The notes beneath the pieces were generated by a model. That model did not search any database, was not told the DNA's origin, and was given only the letters and a program-made list of their open reading frames with translations. This document shows, piece by piece, positions 1 through 8,369 of a stretch of DNA of 64,000 nt. Position 1 is the first letter of the stretch, and the number at the start of each line of letters is the position of its first letter. A program made the position numbers and the translations under genes. Origin of the DNA: CAVTWS01 sp963738445 (lineage in GTDB: Bacteria > Actinomycetota > Acidimicrobiia > Acidimicrobiales > SHLQ01); NCBI GenBank assembly GCA_963738445.1, contig CAVTWS010000015.1, positions 372,001 to 436,000 of the forward strand. Reading direction: 5' to 3'.

Positions 1-117
1 GGTGCCCAGGGTGACGTGGCGATCCGAGCCGAGGAGGTCGCGAACCGGCTCGACACCATCGGGTACGAGGTCGTGTGCGCCATCGGTGCCCGGGTGCCGC
101 GTCGGTGGTCGGGGTGA
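1..117 (+). CDS. alr: Alanine racemase, C-terminal end (partial)
   Basis: Only the last 38 codons are present; the gene enters from the left edge in frame 1 and stops at TGA 115-117. The peptide ends with a segment reading ITGYEVVC-like (actual TIGYEVVCAIGARVPRR), which matches the conserved end of PLP-dependent alanine racemases, where the tail carries a Y-E-x-x-C/T...R-V-P-R pattern. Alanine racemase makes D-alanine for peptidoglycan. Its place upstream of tsaE-tsaB fits the usual actinobacterial order. The PLP lysine and catalytic tyrosine lie outside the window. Confidence 0.75.
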   Translation, partial: GAQGDVAIRAEEVANRLDTIGYEVVCAIGARVPRRWSG

Positions 118-200
118 TCCCACCGCCTCGTGATGGTTCTGCTGATCGAGCCGTGTTCGCCGGATCGCCGCGCCGTGGCCGCTCTGCTTGACTGAGCCGC

Positions 201-1361
201 ATGGACATCTTCGGGCAGTGCGATACCCGGTTCTCTCCGGTGCGGGACGCCTTCGAACGCAACTTCACCGACGACGGCGACCTCGGGGCGGCGGTGTCCG
301 TCGTGCTGGACGGCGAGTGCGTCGTGGACCTGTGGGGTGGCCACGTCGACCGCGCCCGCACAGAGCCGTGGAAGGCCGACACGATCGTCAACGTGTACTC
401 GACGACGAAGGGCATGGTGGCGTTGTGCGCTCATCTGCTCGTCGAACGCGGTCTGCTCGATGTCGACGAGCCGGTGGCCTCCTACTGGCCCGAGTTCGCG
501 GCCGCAGGGAAGGCGTCGATCCCCGTGTCGATGCTGCTGAACCACAAGGCGGGCCTCCCGGCGTTCGATGAAGCGATCTCCCTCGAGGAGTTGGTCGACT
601 GGGACCGGTGCTGTGAACAGCTCGCCGGTCAACCACCGGCATGGGAGCCGGGGACGATGTGCGGGTATCACGCCGTGACCTACGGCTTCCTCGTCGGTGA
701 GGTGATCCGCCGGGTCGACGGTCGGTCCGTGGGCCGGTTCTTCGCCGAGGAGATCGCCGAGCCTCTCGGGCTCGGCGTTGCTGGTGGGGCCGAGCCTCTC
801 GGGCTCGACGGGTCGTTCTTCATCGGCGTGCCGGCCGCGGAGCACCATCGCATCGCTCCGCTGCAGGACCCCGTCGAGGCCGAAGGCGGAGGTGTGCTGA
901 ACCTGGAAGCGCTCCCCGAGCTGGGCCGGCAGGCCATGGGCAACCAGCCGGTCGGCACCGCCGTCGGGAACCTCCCGGCATGGCGCTCGGCGGAGATCCC
1001 CGGCGCCAACGGCCACGGGAACGCCCGCGGTCTCGCCCACGTCTACGGCGAGGTGGCGCGCGGCGCGGTGTTGTCACCGGCCACCCTCGACCACGCCCGC
1101 CGGCCCCAGAACTGCGGTATGAACGTCTGCCTGGGGCTGGAGCTCGAGTGGTTCCTCGGGTTCTCGGCGAACTCGTTCGGCATGTACGGGCCGAGCCCGA
1201 CCGCGTTCGGGCACGGCGGCATGGGCGGCTCGTCGGCGTTCGGGGATACCGATCACCGTGTCGGTTTCGCGTACACCCAGAACGAAATCCGGGTCGACAC
1301 GGTCGACACCCGCGCGTTCACGCTGGCCCAAGCCGTGTACGAGAGCCTGAGTCGTGCCTGA
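201..1361 (+). CDS. Serine hydrolase, beta-lactamase/esterase family
   Basis: A 386-residue protein of the class C beta-lactamase-like family (EstB-type esterases and D-alanyl-peptidase relatives). The SxxK nucleophile motif is visible as STTK near residue 72 in VNVYSTTKGMVAL. A tyrosine motif appears at GYHAVTYGFLVGEV near residue 155, and a C-terminal HGGMGGSSAFGD segment near residue 335 stands in for the third (KTG-like) motif. There is no signal peptide, so it is probably a cytoplasmic esterase and not a true beta-lactamase; the substrate is unknown. The stop overlaps the start of the following peptidase gene by 8 nt, indicating co-translation. Confidence 0.85.
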   Translation: MDIFGQCDTRFSPVRDAFERNFTDDGDLGAAVSVVLDGECVVDLWGGHVDRARTEPWKADTIVNVYSTTKGMVALCAHLLVERGLLDVDEPVASYWPEFAAAGKASIPVSMLLNHKAGLPAFDEAISLEELVDWDRCCEQLAGQPPAWEPGTMCGYHAVTYGFLVGEVIRRVDGRSVGRFFAEEIAEPLGLGVAGGAEPLGLDGSFFIGVPAAEHHRIAPLQDPVEAEGGGVLNLEALPELGRQAMGNQPVGTAVGNLPAWRSAEIPGANGHGNARGLAHVYGEVARGAVLSPATLDHARRPQNCGMNVCLGLELEWFLGFSANSFGMYGPSPTAFGHGGMGGSSAFGDTDHRVGFAYTQNEIRVDTVDTRAFTLAQAVYESLSRA

Positions 1362-2265
1362 AATCGATCTCGGCGTCGACGGTGTCGGGGTGGGCCATTG
1401 GACGGACACGGAGGCATCGACCGGGTGCACGGTCGTCGTCCTCCCGGAAGGTGCCGTGGCGTCGGGCGAGGTCCGGGGGGGCGCTCCCGCCACCCGGGAG
1501 TTCGCCCTGCTCGACCCGGCGCGCACCGTGGCCTCAGTCGACGCGGTGGTGCTGAGCGGCGGGTCGGCGTTCGGGTTGGCGACCGCCGATGGCGTGGCCT
1601 CGGTCCTCGAGCGTGTCGGGCGAGGCTTCGAGACGGCGGGTGGTCGCGTCCCCATCGTCGTCGGCCTGTGCCTCTACGACCTTCTGCAGGGTCGGGCCGA
1701 TGTGCGTCCGGGTGCCGCTGAGGGCACCGCGGCGGCCGATCGGGCGTTGGCGGCGGTAGGCCGCCCCGTCGAGATCGGCCGGGTCGGCGCCGGTACCGGC
1801 GCGACTCTGGGCAAGTGGCGGGGCCGAGAGCATGCCCAGCCGGGCGGCCTTGGCGGATGGGTCGTGCGTCGAGACGACCTGGTCGTCGCCGCGCTCGTCG
1901 CCGTGAACGCGGTCGGGGTCATCGATGATCCTGACGCGGTCGCGGCGATCCTCGACGACCGCTGGGACGGGTGGCCGACCGCCGAGGATCCGGGGCCTCT
2001 CGGGCCGTCGGCCGCGACGACGATCGGTGTCATCGTGACCAACGCGACGCTCGACAAGACGGAGTGTCACCTGCTGGCCCAGAGCGGTCACAACGGCCTG
2101 GCTCGGGCTCTGCTCCCGGCTCACACCCGAGCCGACGGCGACGCGCTCGTCGCTGCGGCCACCGGCAGTGTGGAAGCGCCGGTGGATGTGGTGCGACTCC
2201 TCGCCACCTTGGCGGTCGAGCAGGCGATTCGATCCGTGGTCGGGAGTAACCTGGGTCAGCCGTGA
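1354..2265 (+). CDS. P1 family peptidase (DmpA/S58-like)
   Basis: A 303-residue member of the S58 (DmpA/BapA) N-terminal-nucleophile aminopeptidase family. Family features are VVLSGGSAFGLATADGV near residue 68, GAGTGATLGKW near residue 147, and the region TTIGVIVTNATLDK near residue 225, where relatives self-cleave to free the catalytic residue. The tail HTRADGDALVAAATGSVE is typical. The GTG start at 1354 overlaps the preceding serine hydrolase by 8 nt. The nucleophile is not certain: the segment before the cleavage point reads AATTIG, which suggests Thr where DmpA has Ser. Substrate unknown; cytoplasmic. Confidence 0.87.
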   Translation: MPEIDLGVDGVGVGHWTDTEASTGCTVVVLPEGAVASGEVRGGAPATREFALLDPARTVASVDAVVLSGGSAFGLATADGVASVLERVGRGFETAGGRVPIVVGLCLYDLLQGRADVRPGAAEGTAAADRALAAVGRPVEIGRVGAGTGATLGKWRGREHAQPGGLGGWVVRRDDLVVAALVAVNAVGVIDDPDAVAAILDDRWDGWPTAEDPGPLGPSAATTIGVIVTNATLDKTECHLLAQSGHNGLARALLPAHTRADGDALVAAATGSVEAPVDVVRLLATLAVEQAIRSVVGSNLGQP

Positions 2266-2304
2266 CCGCTTGGGAACTCGTGGTTCCCGGGCCGGCTCGT
2301 TCCC

Positions 2305-2799
2305 ATGATCTTCGCCCGCACCGCCTCCCCCGAGCAGACCCGCGAGCTCGCCGCGGCCCTCGCCGACGTGTGTCGATCGGGGGACCTCATCCTGCTGGTC
2401 GGTGATCTCGGCGCCGGCAAGACCACCTTCACCCAGGGGTTCGCCGCGGCGCTCGGTGTGACCGTTCCGGTCACCAGCCCGACCTTCACGCTGGCGCACC
2501 GGTACGACGGTCGGATCCGGCTGCACCACCTCGATGTCTACCGCCTCGAGCACCTCTCGGAGGTCTACGACCTGGACCTGCCCGAGCTCCTCGATGACGG
2601 CGCCGTCACCCTGATCGAGTGGGGCGACGCCATCCTGGCCGCGCTTCCGGCCCAGTACCTCGAGTTGTCGATGACCCTGGTGGAGGGCGACGGTGTCGCC
2701 GACGACGAGCGTCACTTCTCGCTGCGACCCGTCGGTTCGGCGTGGCTCGGTCGGCAGCACGCGCTGACGTCAGCGCTGTCTCCCTGGTCGGGAGTCTGA
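2305..2799 (+). CDS. tsaE: tRNA t6A biosynthesis ATPase TsaE
   Basis: A 164-residue P-loop ATPase of the TsaE (YjeE) family, needed with TsaB and TsaD to form N6-threonylcarbamoyladenosine at position 37 of ANN-decoding tRNAs. The Walker A motif GDLGAGKT lies near residues 34-41. It is followed by TSPTFTL near residue 60, the HLDVYRLE segment near residue 79, and LIEWGD near residue 106, all family hallmarks. The gene sits 3 nt upstream of tsaB. A small inverted repeat (gggaac/gttccc, 2272-2288) lies in the leader and could be a weak hairpin. Confidence 0.95.
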   Translation: MIFARTASPEQTRELAAALADVCRSGDLILLVGDLGAGKTTFTQGFAAALGVTVPVTSPTFTLAHRYDGRIRLHHLDVYRLEHLSEVYDLDLPELLDDGAVTLIEWGDAILAALPAQYLELSMTLVEGDGVADDERHFSLRPVGSAWLGRQHALTSALSPWSGV

Positions 2800-2802
2800 A
2801 CG

Positions 2803-3516
2803 ATGCTCATCCTCGGCGTGGAGACGGCGAGCACCCAGGTCGGGTGCGCCCTGGGTGGGCCCGATGGCGTTCTCGCGTCGTTCCACACCGCCCGGGACCG
2901 GCGTCACGCCGAACTCCTCACCCCTCAGATCGAGGCCGTGTGCCGCCACGCCGGCGTGGCGATGCGAGACCTCGGCGCAGTGGCGATCGACATCGGGCCG
3001 GGGTTGTTCACGGGCTTGCGAGTTGGGATCGCCACGGCCGTGACCATCGCTCACGCGTTGCGGATCCCCATGGTGGGGGTGCCGAGCCTGGACCTGCTGG
3101 CGTTTCCCGTGCGGTTCTCGCCGAAGCTGATCGTGTCGGTGCTCGATGCCCGCCGGGGCGAGGTGTTCCACGCCAGCTACCGGCACGTCCCCGGCGGGGT
3201 GCAGCGCCTGTCCGACTATGCCGTTTCCCGCCCGGAGGACCTGGCCGGCGAGCTGCTCGCCACGGGCGAGGAGTGCCTTGTCGTCGGCGATGGCGGCCTT
3301 CGCTACCACGAGGAGTTCGAGGCCCTGGTGCGCGCCGAGATCGCCGACGCGGCCTTGGCGCATCCGAGTGCCGGTTCCCTGGTCCAGCTCGCCCGAGCGC
3401 GGGCGCTTCGTGAGGAGTTCGTGCGGCCGTCCGAGATCGAGCCGCTGTACCTCCGCCCGCCGGACGCCGCGATCAACTGGCAGACCCGCAGCGGCCGGGT
3501 GGGTGGGCCGTCGTGA
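2803..3516 (+). CDS. tsaB: tRNA t6A biosynthesis protein TsaB
   Basis: A 237-residue TsaB (YeaZ) protein, the inactive ASKHA-fold partner that forms a heterodimer with TsaD. Visible hallmarks are the N-terminal LGVETASTQVG, the RRHAELLTPQIE segment near residue 30, DIGPGLFTGLRVG near residue 65, and GVPSLDLLA near residue 90. It starts 3 nt after tsaE and its stop overlaps the next gene (rimI) by 4 nt, so the four t6A-linked genes form one operon. Confidence 0.95.
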   Translation: MLILGVETASTQVGCALGGPDGVLASFHTARDRRHAELLTPQIEAVCRHAGVAMRDLGAVAIDIGPGLFTGLRVGIATAVTIAHALRIPMVGVPSLDLLAFPVRFSPKLIVSVLDARRGEVFHASYRHVPGGVQRLSDYAVSRPEDLAGELLATGEECLVVGDGGLRYHEEFEALVRAEIADAALAHPSAGSLVQLARARALREEFVRPSEIEPLYLRPPDAAINWQTRSGRVGGPS

Positions 3517-4053
3517 CCGCGGATACCGGCGTGCTCACCGTCGAACCCATGACGATCGACCACCTTCGCCGGGTCCACGAGATCGACTGCGAGGTGTACC
3601 CGGAACCGTGGTCGCTCACGTTGTGGAAGCAGGAGCTCGCCCGCCCCCGGGACCGCGTGTACCAGGTGTGCCGATCCGGCGACGAGGTCGTGGGCCACAT
3701 GGGCATGCTGCTCGTGCTCGATGAAGGTCACGTGTCGACCGTCGCCGTCGATCCCCGGTGGCAGGGCCGCGGCGTGGCGACCCTCCTGCTGCTCGCCACG
3801 CTGCCCGAGGCCATCGGTCGGGGGGTCCGATCGCTCACGCTCGAGGTTCGGGTGTCGAACCAGCGGGCCCAGCGGCTCTACCAGCGATTCGGGTTTGCTC
3901 CCGCTGGCGTCCGGAAGAACTACTACGCCGATTCGAACGAGGACGCCATCATCATGTGGGCGTCTGAGGTGGACGATCCCGGGTACACCGCCCGCCTGGC
4001 CCGGATCGCCGCCCCGGGCGATGATCGGCGAGACGAGGTGGACGGCGCGATGA
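3513..4053 (+). CDS. rimI: GNAT acetyltransferase RimI (runs in frame into tsaD)
   Basis: A GNAT-fold N-acetyltransferase related to RimI, which acetylates the N-terminal alanine of ribosomal protein S18. The acetyl-CoA loop is seen as VDPRWQGRGVATLL near residue 78, and NQRAQRLYQRFGF near residue 112 is the standard C-terminal motif. The reading frame has no stop before the TsaD start: ATG 4050 follows in the same frame, and the frame stays open to 4205. Either this is a RimI-TsaD fusion, or a small indel has hidden a stop. The out-of-frame TGA at 4051 would give an ATGA overlap with tsaD. The end given here assumes separate genes. Confidence 0.85.
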
Positions 4054-5061
4054 ACGAGCGACGGGTAGACGGCCGGGTGCTGGGCGTCGAGACATCGTGC
4101 GACGAGACCGCCGTCGGCGCTGGTCGACCGCGGGGTCGACGTGTTGTCGAACGTGGTGAGCAGTCAGGTCGACCTCCACGCCCGATACGGCGGCGTCGTA
4201 CCTGAGGTGGCCAGTCGGGCCCACGTCGAGTTGCTCGTCCCGGTCCTGGCGCAGGCGATGGTGGAGGCCGGGGTGCCCGATGAGAGCGTCGGCGCGGTGG
4301 CGGCCACCTGTGGACCGGGCCTCGTCGGCTCCCTGCTGGTCGGGGTGTCGGCCGCCAAGGCCCTCGCCCTCGTCTGGGACGTGCCCTTCGTCGGCGTGAA
4401 CCACCTGGAGGCGCACCTGTACGCCTCGTTGCTGGAGCGCCCCGATCTCGAGTTGCCGGCCGTCGTCGTGCTCGTGTCCGGGGGCCACACGATGCTGGTG
4501 GTGATGGAGGCCCACGGAACCTACCGGCGGCTCGGGGGCACGGTCGACGACGCGGCGGGCGAAGCGTTCGACAAGGTGGCCCGCTATCTCGGGCTCGGGT
4601 ACCCGGGGGGTCCGTTGATCGACCGACTGGCGGTCGACGGCGATCCGGAGGCGGTCCGCTTCCCGCGTGCCATGCTCGACGAGGGCTTCGACTTCAGCTT
4701 CAGCGGCCTGAAGACCTCGGTGGTCAACCACGTCCGCAAACACCCCGACGTGGCGGCGGCGGACATCGCGGCGTCGTTCCAGGAGGCGGTGGTCGACGTG
4801 CTGGTGACGAAGGCGCTGCGGGCCGCCGAGGCCGTGGGCGCCCGCACGTTGTGCCTGGCGGGCGGGGTGGCGGCCAACTCCCGCCTTCGTACCCGGACTC
4901 TGGAGGCGTGCGAGGCCGCCGGGCTCAGTGGCGTCGTCCCCGGCCGGGCCATGTGCACGGACAACGCGGCCATGGTCGCCGCCGCCGGGTACTGGCAGCT
5001 GCAACGGCAGGGACCCTCCTCGCCGACCACCGGCGCCGAGCCCAACCTCACGCTCGCCTGA
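4050..5061 (+). CDS. tsaD: tRNA threonylcarbamoyladenosine transferase TsaD (one frameshift)
   Basis: TsaD (Gcp/Kae1 family) transfers threonylcarbamoyl to A37 of tRNA. It begins MNERR...VLGVETSCDETAV in the rimI frame. An extra G near 4113-4116 (gtcggcgctg where gtcgcgctg is expected) then shifts the frame, and the rest reads from about 4117 as VDRG...LSNVVSSQVDLHARYGG. Metal-binding HxxxH appears as VNHLEAHLY near residue 115. Other family blocks are VSGGHTMLV, DKVARYLGLGYPGGP and FSFSGLKTS. Everything else is full length (about 336 residues), so the frameshift is probably an error in the sequence. It is followed by the CIRCE-controlled groES. Confidence 0.9.
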
Positions 5062-5107
5062 GAAATCGTCGGGGGGCGTTGCGGTCGGACGCGACGGGCG
5101 CCTATCG

Positions 5108-5134
5108 TTGGCACTCGCACTACGAGAGTGCCAA
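5108..5134. promoter_or_regulatory. CIRCE operator (HrcA site) of groESL
   Basis: A perfect 9-bp inverted repeat, ttggcactc (5108-5116) and gagtgccaa (5126-5134), is separated by 9 nt. This matches the CIRCE element, consensus TTAGCACTC-N9-GAGTGCTAA, bound by the heat-shock repressor HrcA. It lies 57 nt upstream of the groES start. The hrcA gene itself is not in the window. HrcA repression of groESL is inferred from established actinobacterial biology. Confidence 0.93.
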
Positions 5135-5190
5135 CGGTCCGTCCTGCTGATGTCCATGTCAGCTGACCGTTCCCATATTTGGAGGCGTGT

Positions 5191-5481
5191 ATGAACCTGC
5201 AGCCCCTCGAGGACCGCATCGTCGTGCGTCCCGGCCAGTCGGAAGAGAAGACCGCTAGCGGTCTGGTCATTCCCGATACCGCCAAGGAGAAGCCGCAGCA
5301 AGGAGAGGTCCTGGCCGTAGGCCCGGGCAAGCGATCCGATCAGACCGGCGAGCTCATCCCGCTCGACGTCAAGGCTGGTGACAAGGTCGTGTACAGCAAG
5401 TACGGCGGCACCGAGATCACCGTCGACGGCGAGGATGTCCTCATCCTCAGCAGTCGTGACGTGCTCGCGATCGTCAAGTGA
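5191..5481 (+). CDS. groES: Co-chaperonin GroES
   Basis: A 96-residue GroES, the seven-fold lid of the GroEL folding chamber. The start MNLQPLEDRIVV, the mobile-loop region EEKTASGLVIPDTAKEKPQQG at residues 19-39 and the ending VLAIVK are standard. ATG 5191 is chosen because GGAGG at 5180-5184 is a strong ribosome site 6 nt upstream; an in-frame TTG at 5179 lies over that site and is unlikely. It is 8 nt upstream of groEL. Confidence 0.97.
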   Translation: MNLQPLEDRIVVRPGQSEEKTASGLVIPDTAKEKPQQGEVLAVGPGKRSDQTGELIPLDVKAGDKVVYSKYGGTEITVDGEDVLILSSRDVLAIVK

Positions 5482-5489
5482 GCTGACGC

Positions 5490-7154
5490 ATGGCCAAAGA
5501 ACTCCGATTCGACGAAGCAGCGCGTCGTGCCCTCGAAGCTGGCGTGAACAAGGTGGCAGATGCCGTCAAGGTCACGATCGGCCCGAAGGGTCGCAACGTG
5601 GTGCTCGACAAGAAGTTCGGTGCTCCCACGATCACCAATGACGGCGTGTCCATCGCCCGTGAGATCGAGCTCGAGGACCACTTCGAGAACATGGGCGCCC
5701 AGCTCGTGAAAGAAGTGGCTACCAAGACCAACGATGTCGCCGGCGACGGCACCACCACGGCCACCGTGTTGGCCCAGGCGCTGGTGCACGAAGGCCTCCG
5801 CAACGTGGCCGCCGGGGCGAACCCCATGGGCCTCAAGCGCGGCATCGAGGCGGCCGTTCGTGCCGCCGTCGAAGCCCTCGCCGCCCAGGCGGTTCAGGTC
5901 GACGACTCCAAAGAGAAGATCGCCCAGGTGGCGTCGATCTCCGCGGCCGATTCGTCCATCGGCGAGATCCTCGCTGACGCCATCGACAAGGTGGGCAAGG
6001 ACGGCGTGGTCACGGTCGAGGAATCCAACACGTTCGGCATGGAACTCGACTTCGTCGAGGGCATGCAGTTCGACAAGGGTTTCCAGTCGCCGTACTTCGT
6101 CACCGATCCCGAGCGCCAGGAAGCGGTCCTGGAGGATGTCTACATCCTCCTGAACCAGGGCAAGATCTCCTCGGTTCAGGACATGCTGCCCCTGCTCGAA
6201 CGAGTGATCCAGACCGGCAAGCCGCTCCTGATCATCGCCGAGGATGTGGAGGGCGAAGCCCTGGCCACCCTGGTGGTCAACAAGATCCGAGGCACGTTCA
6301 ACTCGGTCGCCGTCAAGGCACCGGGCTTCGGCGATCGCCGCAAGGCGATGCTCCAGGACATGGCGGTGCTCACCGGCGGCCAGGTCGTGGCCGAAGAGGT
6401 CGGCATCAAGCTGGAGAACGTCACCCTCGACCTGCTCGGTCGGGCTCGCAAGGTCGTCGTCACCAAGGACGACACCACGATCGTCGAGGGTGCTGGTGAT
6501 CCCGCCGATGTCGACGGGCGCGTCGCCCAGCTCAAGCGTGAGATCGACGACACCGAGTCCGATTGGGACCGCGAGAAGCTCCAGGAGCGTCTGGCCAAGC
6601 TCGCCGGCGGTGTAGCCGTCGTCCGAGTGGGCGCCGCCACCGAGGTGGAGCTCAAGGAGAAGAAGCACCGCATCGAAGATGCGCTGTCGGCAACTCGCGC
6701 CGCCATCGAAGAGGGCGTTGTCGCGGGAGGTGGCACCGCACTCCTGCGCTGCCGCGCCGCGGTCCTCAAGGCCGCTGCCGGTCTCGAAGGTGATGAAGCC
6801 ACGGGTGCTCGCATCGTGCTCAACTCGCTCGACGCCCCGGCTCGGCTCATCGCCGACAACGCCGGTCTCGAGGGCGCGGTCGTCGTGCGAGATGTCGAGG
6901 CGGCCAAGGGCCCGATGGGGCTCAACGCGGCCACCGGCGAGATCGTCGACCTCATCAAGGCCGGCATCATCGACCCCGCCAAGGTGACCCGTGCGGCGTT
7001 GCAGAACGCAGCATCGGTGGCTGCGCTGCTGCTCACCACCGAGTGCCTGGTGGCGGACAAGCCCGAGAAGAAGTCGTCTGCCGGTGCCGGCATGGACCCC
7101 ATGGGTGGCATGGGTGGCATGGGCGGTATGGGAGGTATGGGCGGCATGATGTGA
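5490..7154 (+). CDS. groEL: Chaperonin GroEL
   Basis: A complete 554-residue GroEL, the 60-kDa ATP-driven folding chamber. The ATP site DGTTTATVLAQAL is near residue 86, the catalytic aspartate region is in GVVAGGGTALLR near residue 410, and the C-terminal tail is rich in Gly-Gly-Met repeats ending in MM. The Gly/Met tail is the canonical type (not the His-rich tail of actinobacterial GroEL1), so this is the main housekeeping copy. It forms an operon with groES under the CIRCE operator and is followed by two hairpins. Confidence 0.97.
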   Translation: MAKELRFDEAARRALEAGVNKVADAVKVTIGPKGRNVVLDKKFGAPTITNDGVSIAREIELEDHFENMGAQLVKEVATKTNDVAGDGTTTATVLAQALVHEGLRNVAAGANPMGLKRGIEAAVRAAVEALAAQAVQVDDSKEKIAQVASISAADSSIGEILADAIDKVGKDGVVTVEESNTFGMELDFVEGMQFDKGFQSPYFVTDPERQEAVLEDVYILLNQGKISSVQDMLPLLERVIQTGKPLLIIAEDVEGEALATLVVNKIRGTFNSVAVKAPGFGDRRKAMLQDMAVLTGGQVVAEEVGIKLENVTLDLLGRARKVVVTKDDTTIVEGAGDPADVDGRVAQLKREIDDTESDWDREKLQERLAKLAGGVAVVRVGAATEVELKEKKHRIEDALSATRAAIEEGVVAGGGTALLRCRAAVLKAAAGLEGDEATGARIVLNSLDAPARLIADNAGLEGAVVVRDVEAAKGPMGLNAATGEIVDLIKAGIIDPAKVTRAALQNAASVAALLLTTECLVADKPEKKSSAGAGMDPMGGMGGMGGMGGMGGMM

Positions 7155-7156
7155 TC

Positions 7157-7223
7157 CCGGCGGGTTCGCCCGCTGGTTGACATCTCGTTCCTGTTCGAGT
7201 GCCGGGTCCTACGGGGCCCGGCA
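7157..7223 (+). terminator. Two tandem hairpins after groEL
   Basis: Hairpin 1 (7157-7176) starts 2 nt after the groEL stop: an 8-bp stem, ccggcggg with cccgctgg (one G-U pair), and a ttcg loop. Hairpin 2 (7200-7223) has a 10-bp stem, tgccgggtcc with gggcccggca (one G-U pair), closing a tacg loop. C(UACG)G is an extra-stable UNCG tetraloop. Neither is followed by a T tract, as is common for actinobacterial terminators. Termination is inferred from structure and position. Confidence 0.6.
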
Positions 7224-7272
7224 TTCGGCGTTTCCCGGTTCGCCTCGTCGGGCCCGGCGGTAGCGTGCAGTC

Positions 7273-7545
7273 ATGGATCGCCCGCCGTTCGACCTGGCCA
7301 AGATGCTCGCCCACCTCCACGACTGGCAGCGCGGCGACCAGCTCCCCGGTCGCACCATGTCGTACCTGAAGACGGCGGGACTGCCCATCTGGTTGGCCGA
7401 ACGCGCGGCGGAAGGCGACGAGCAGGCGGTGGCGATGAGTGATTCGTGGGCGCCGTGGGAGAAGGCGAAGGCGGGACCGCAACCGGTTCTCGAAGCGCTG
7501 GTGGCCGGCGGCCTGGAGGACCTGCTCGCTGGCACGGCGGCGTGA
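7273..7545 (+). CDS. Hypothetical protein, 90 aa
   Basis: A small, soluble-looking protein with no motif I can name. It is mildly acidic, rich in Trp/Leu/Ala, with a helical look from MLAHLHDWQRGDQLPG to the AlaGly-rich end. The stop overlaps the GTG start of the following CoA pyrophosphatase by 4 nt (GTGA), which supports it being a real, co-translated gene. It lies 50 nt after the groEL hairpins. Function unknown. Confidence 0.65.
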   Translation: MDRPPFDLAKMLAHLHDWQRGDQLPGRTMSYLKTAGLPIWLAERAAEGDEQAVAMSDSWAPWEKAKAGPQPVLEALVAGGLEDLLAGTAA

Positions 7546-8249
7546 CGGAGACCGGTGCTCCCAATCGGGGCGGGGCCCAGGACATCCCCCGCCCGGCCAA
7601 CGCTCGTCACGGTGGGCCACCGCCCTGGCACGAGCTGACCGTCGACGAGCGACGGGTCGATCTCGATGTCCTCCACCGGGGCCTTCAGGCGAGGGGGCCG
7701 GGCCGGACGGTGACCGGACACGTCGAGGCCGGACCGCGACAGTCTGCGGTCCTGGTGGCGCTGTTCGACGTGGTGGGCGAGGCCCACGTTCTGCTGACCC
7801 GGCGGGCCTCGCACCTGCGGACCCATCGCTCCGAGGTGTCGTTCCCGGGCGGTCGGGCCGACGACGGCGATGCCTCGCCGTGGCACACCGCGGTCCGCGA
7901 GGCGCACGAAGAGGTCGGGCTCGACGCCTCGGGCGCACGCCGCATCGGAGAGCTCGATCGGTTCGTGACCGTGGGAAGCGGCTCCCTGGTCCATCCGTTC
8001 GTCGCGGTGGTCGAGCAGCCCGGCGAGCTGAATCCGCATCCTGGAGAGGTCGAGGCGATTCTGCGGGTCCCGCTGGCGGAACTTCTCCGTGACGACGTCT
8101 TCCGCGAGGAGCTCTGGCCGTTCGAGGGCCGGTACCGACCCATCACGTTCTTCGAGCTGGTGGGCGACACGGTATGGGGGGCCACCGCAGCCATGCTCAG
8201 GCAGCTTCTCGCTGTGGCGACAGGCACGGACGACACGCTCACACGGTGA
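7542..8249 (+). CDS. CoA pyrophosphatase (NUDIX family)
   Basis: A 235-residue NUDIX hydrolase of the NudL/CoAse type, which splits coenzyme A into phosphopantetheine and 3',5'-ADP. The CoAse signature LLTRRASHLRTHRSEVSFPG is near residue 85, directly followed by the NUDIX core GGRADDGD...REAHEEVGL near residue 105, with the metal-binding REAHEEVG. The GTG start at 7542 overlaps the stop of the previous gene. Substrate assignment rests on the family signature. Confidence 0.88.
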   Translation: MTETGAPNRGGAQDIPRPANARHGGPPPWHELTVDERRVDLDVLHRGLQARGPGRTVTGHVEAGPRQSAVLVALFDVVGEAHVLLTRRASHLRTHRSEVSFPGGRADDGDASPWHTAVREAHEEVGLDASGARRIGELDRFVTVGSGSLVHPFVAVVEQPGELNPHPGEVEAILRVPLAELLRDDVFREELWPFEGRYRPITFFELVGDTVWGATAAMLRQLLAVATGTDDTLTR

Positions 8250-8369
8250 GCCACGCTCCTCCCGGGCGACCTATGCTCACGGTTTCCCTGGTGCCGGGCG
8301 GGGCGTTGGACGACGCGTCCACGACCTTCTCGACTCCAGCGACTCGAACCTGCGAGGAGGGCCATCCGG

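Noticed and set aside
201..1361. The serine hydrolase as a true beta-lactamase
   Set aside because: It has SxxK but no signal peptide and no clear KTG box; esterase-like relatives fit better.
5340..6668. A long minus-strand open frame (442 codons) opposite groEL
   Set aside because: It lies wholly antisense to a clearly conserved groEL, has no family motif and reflects the high-GC codon bias of the true gene.
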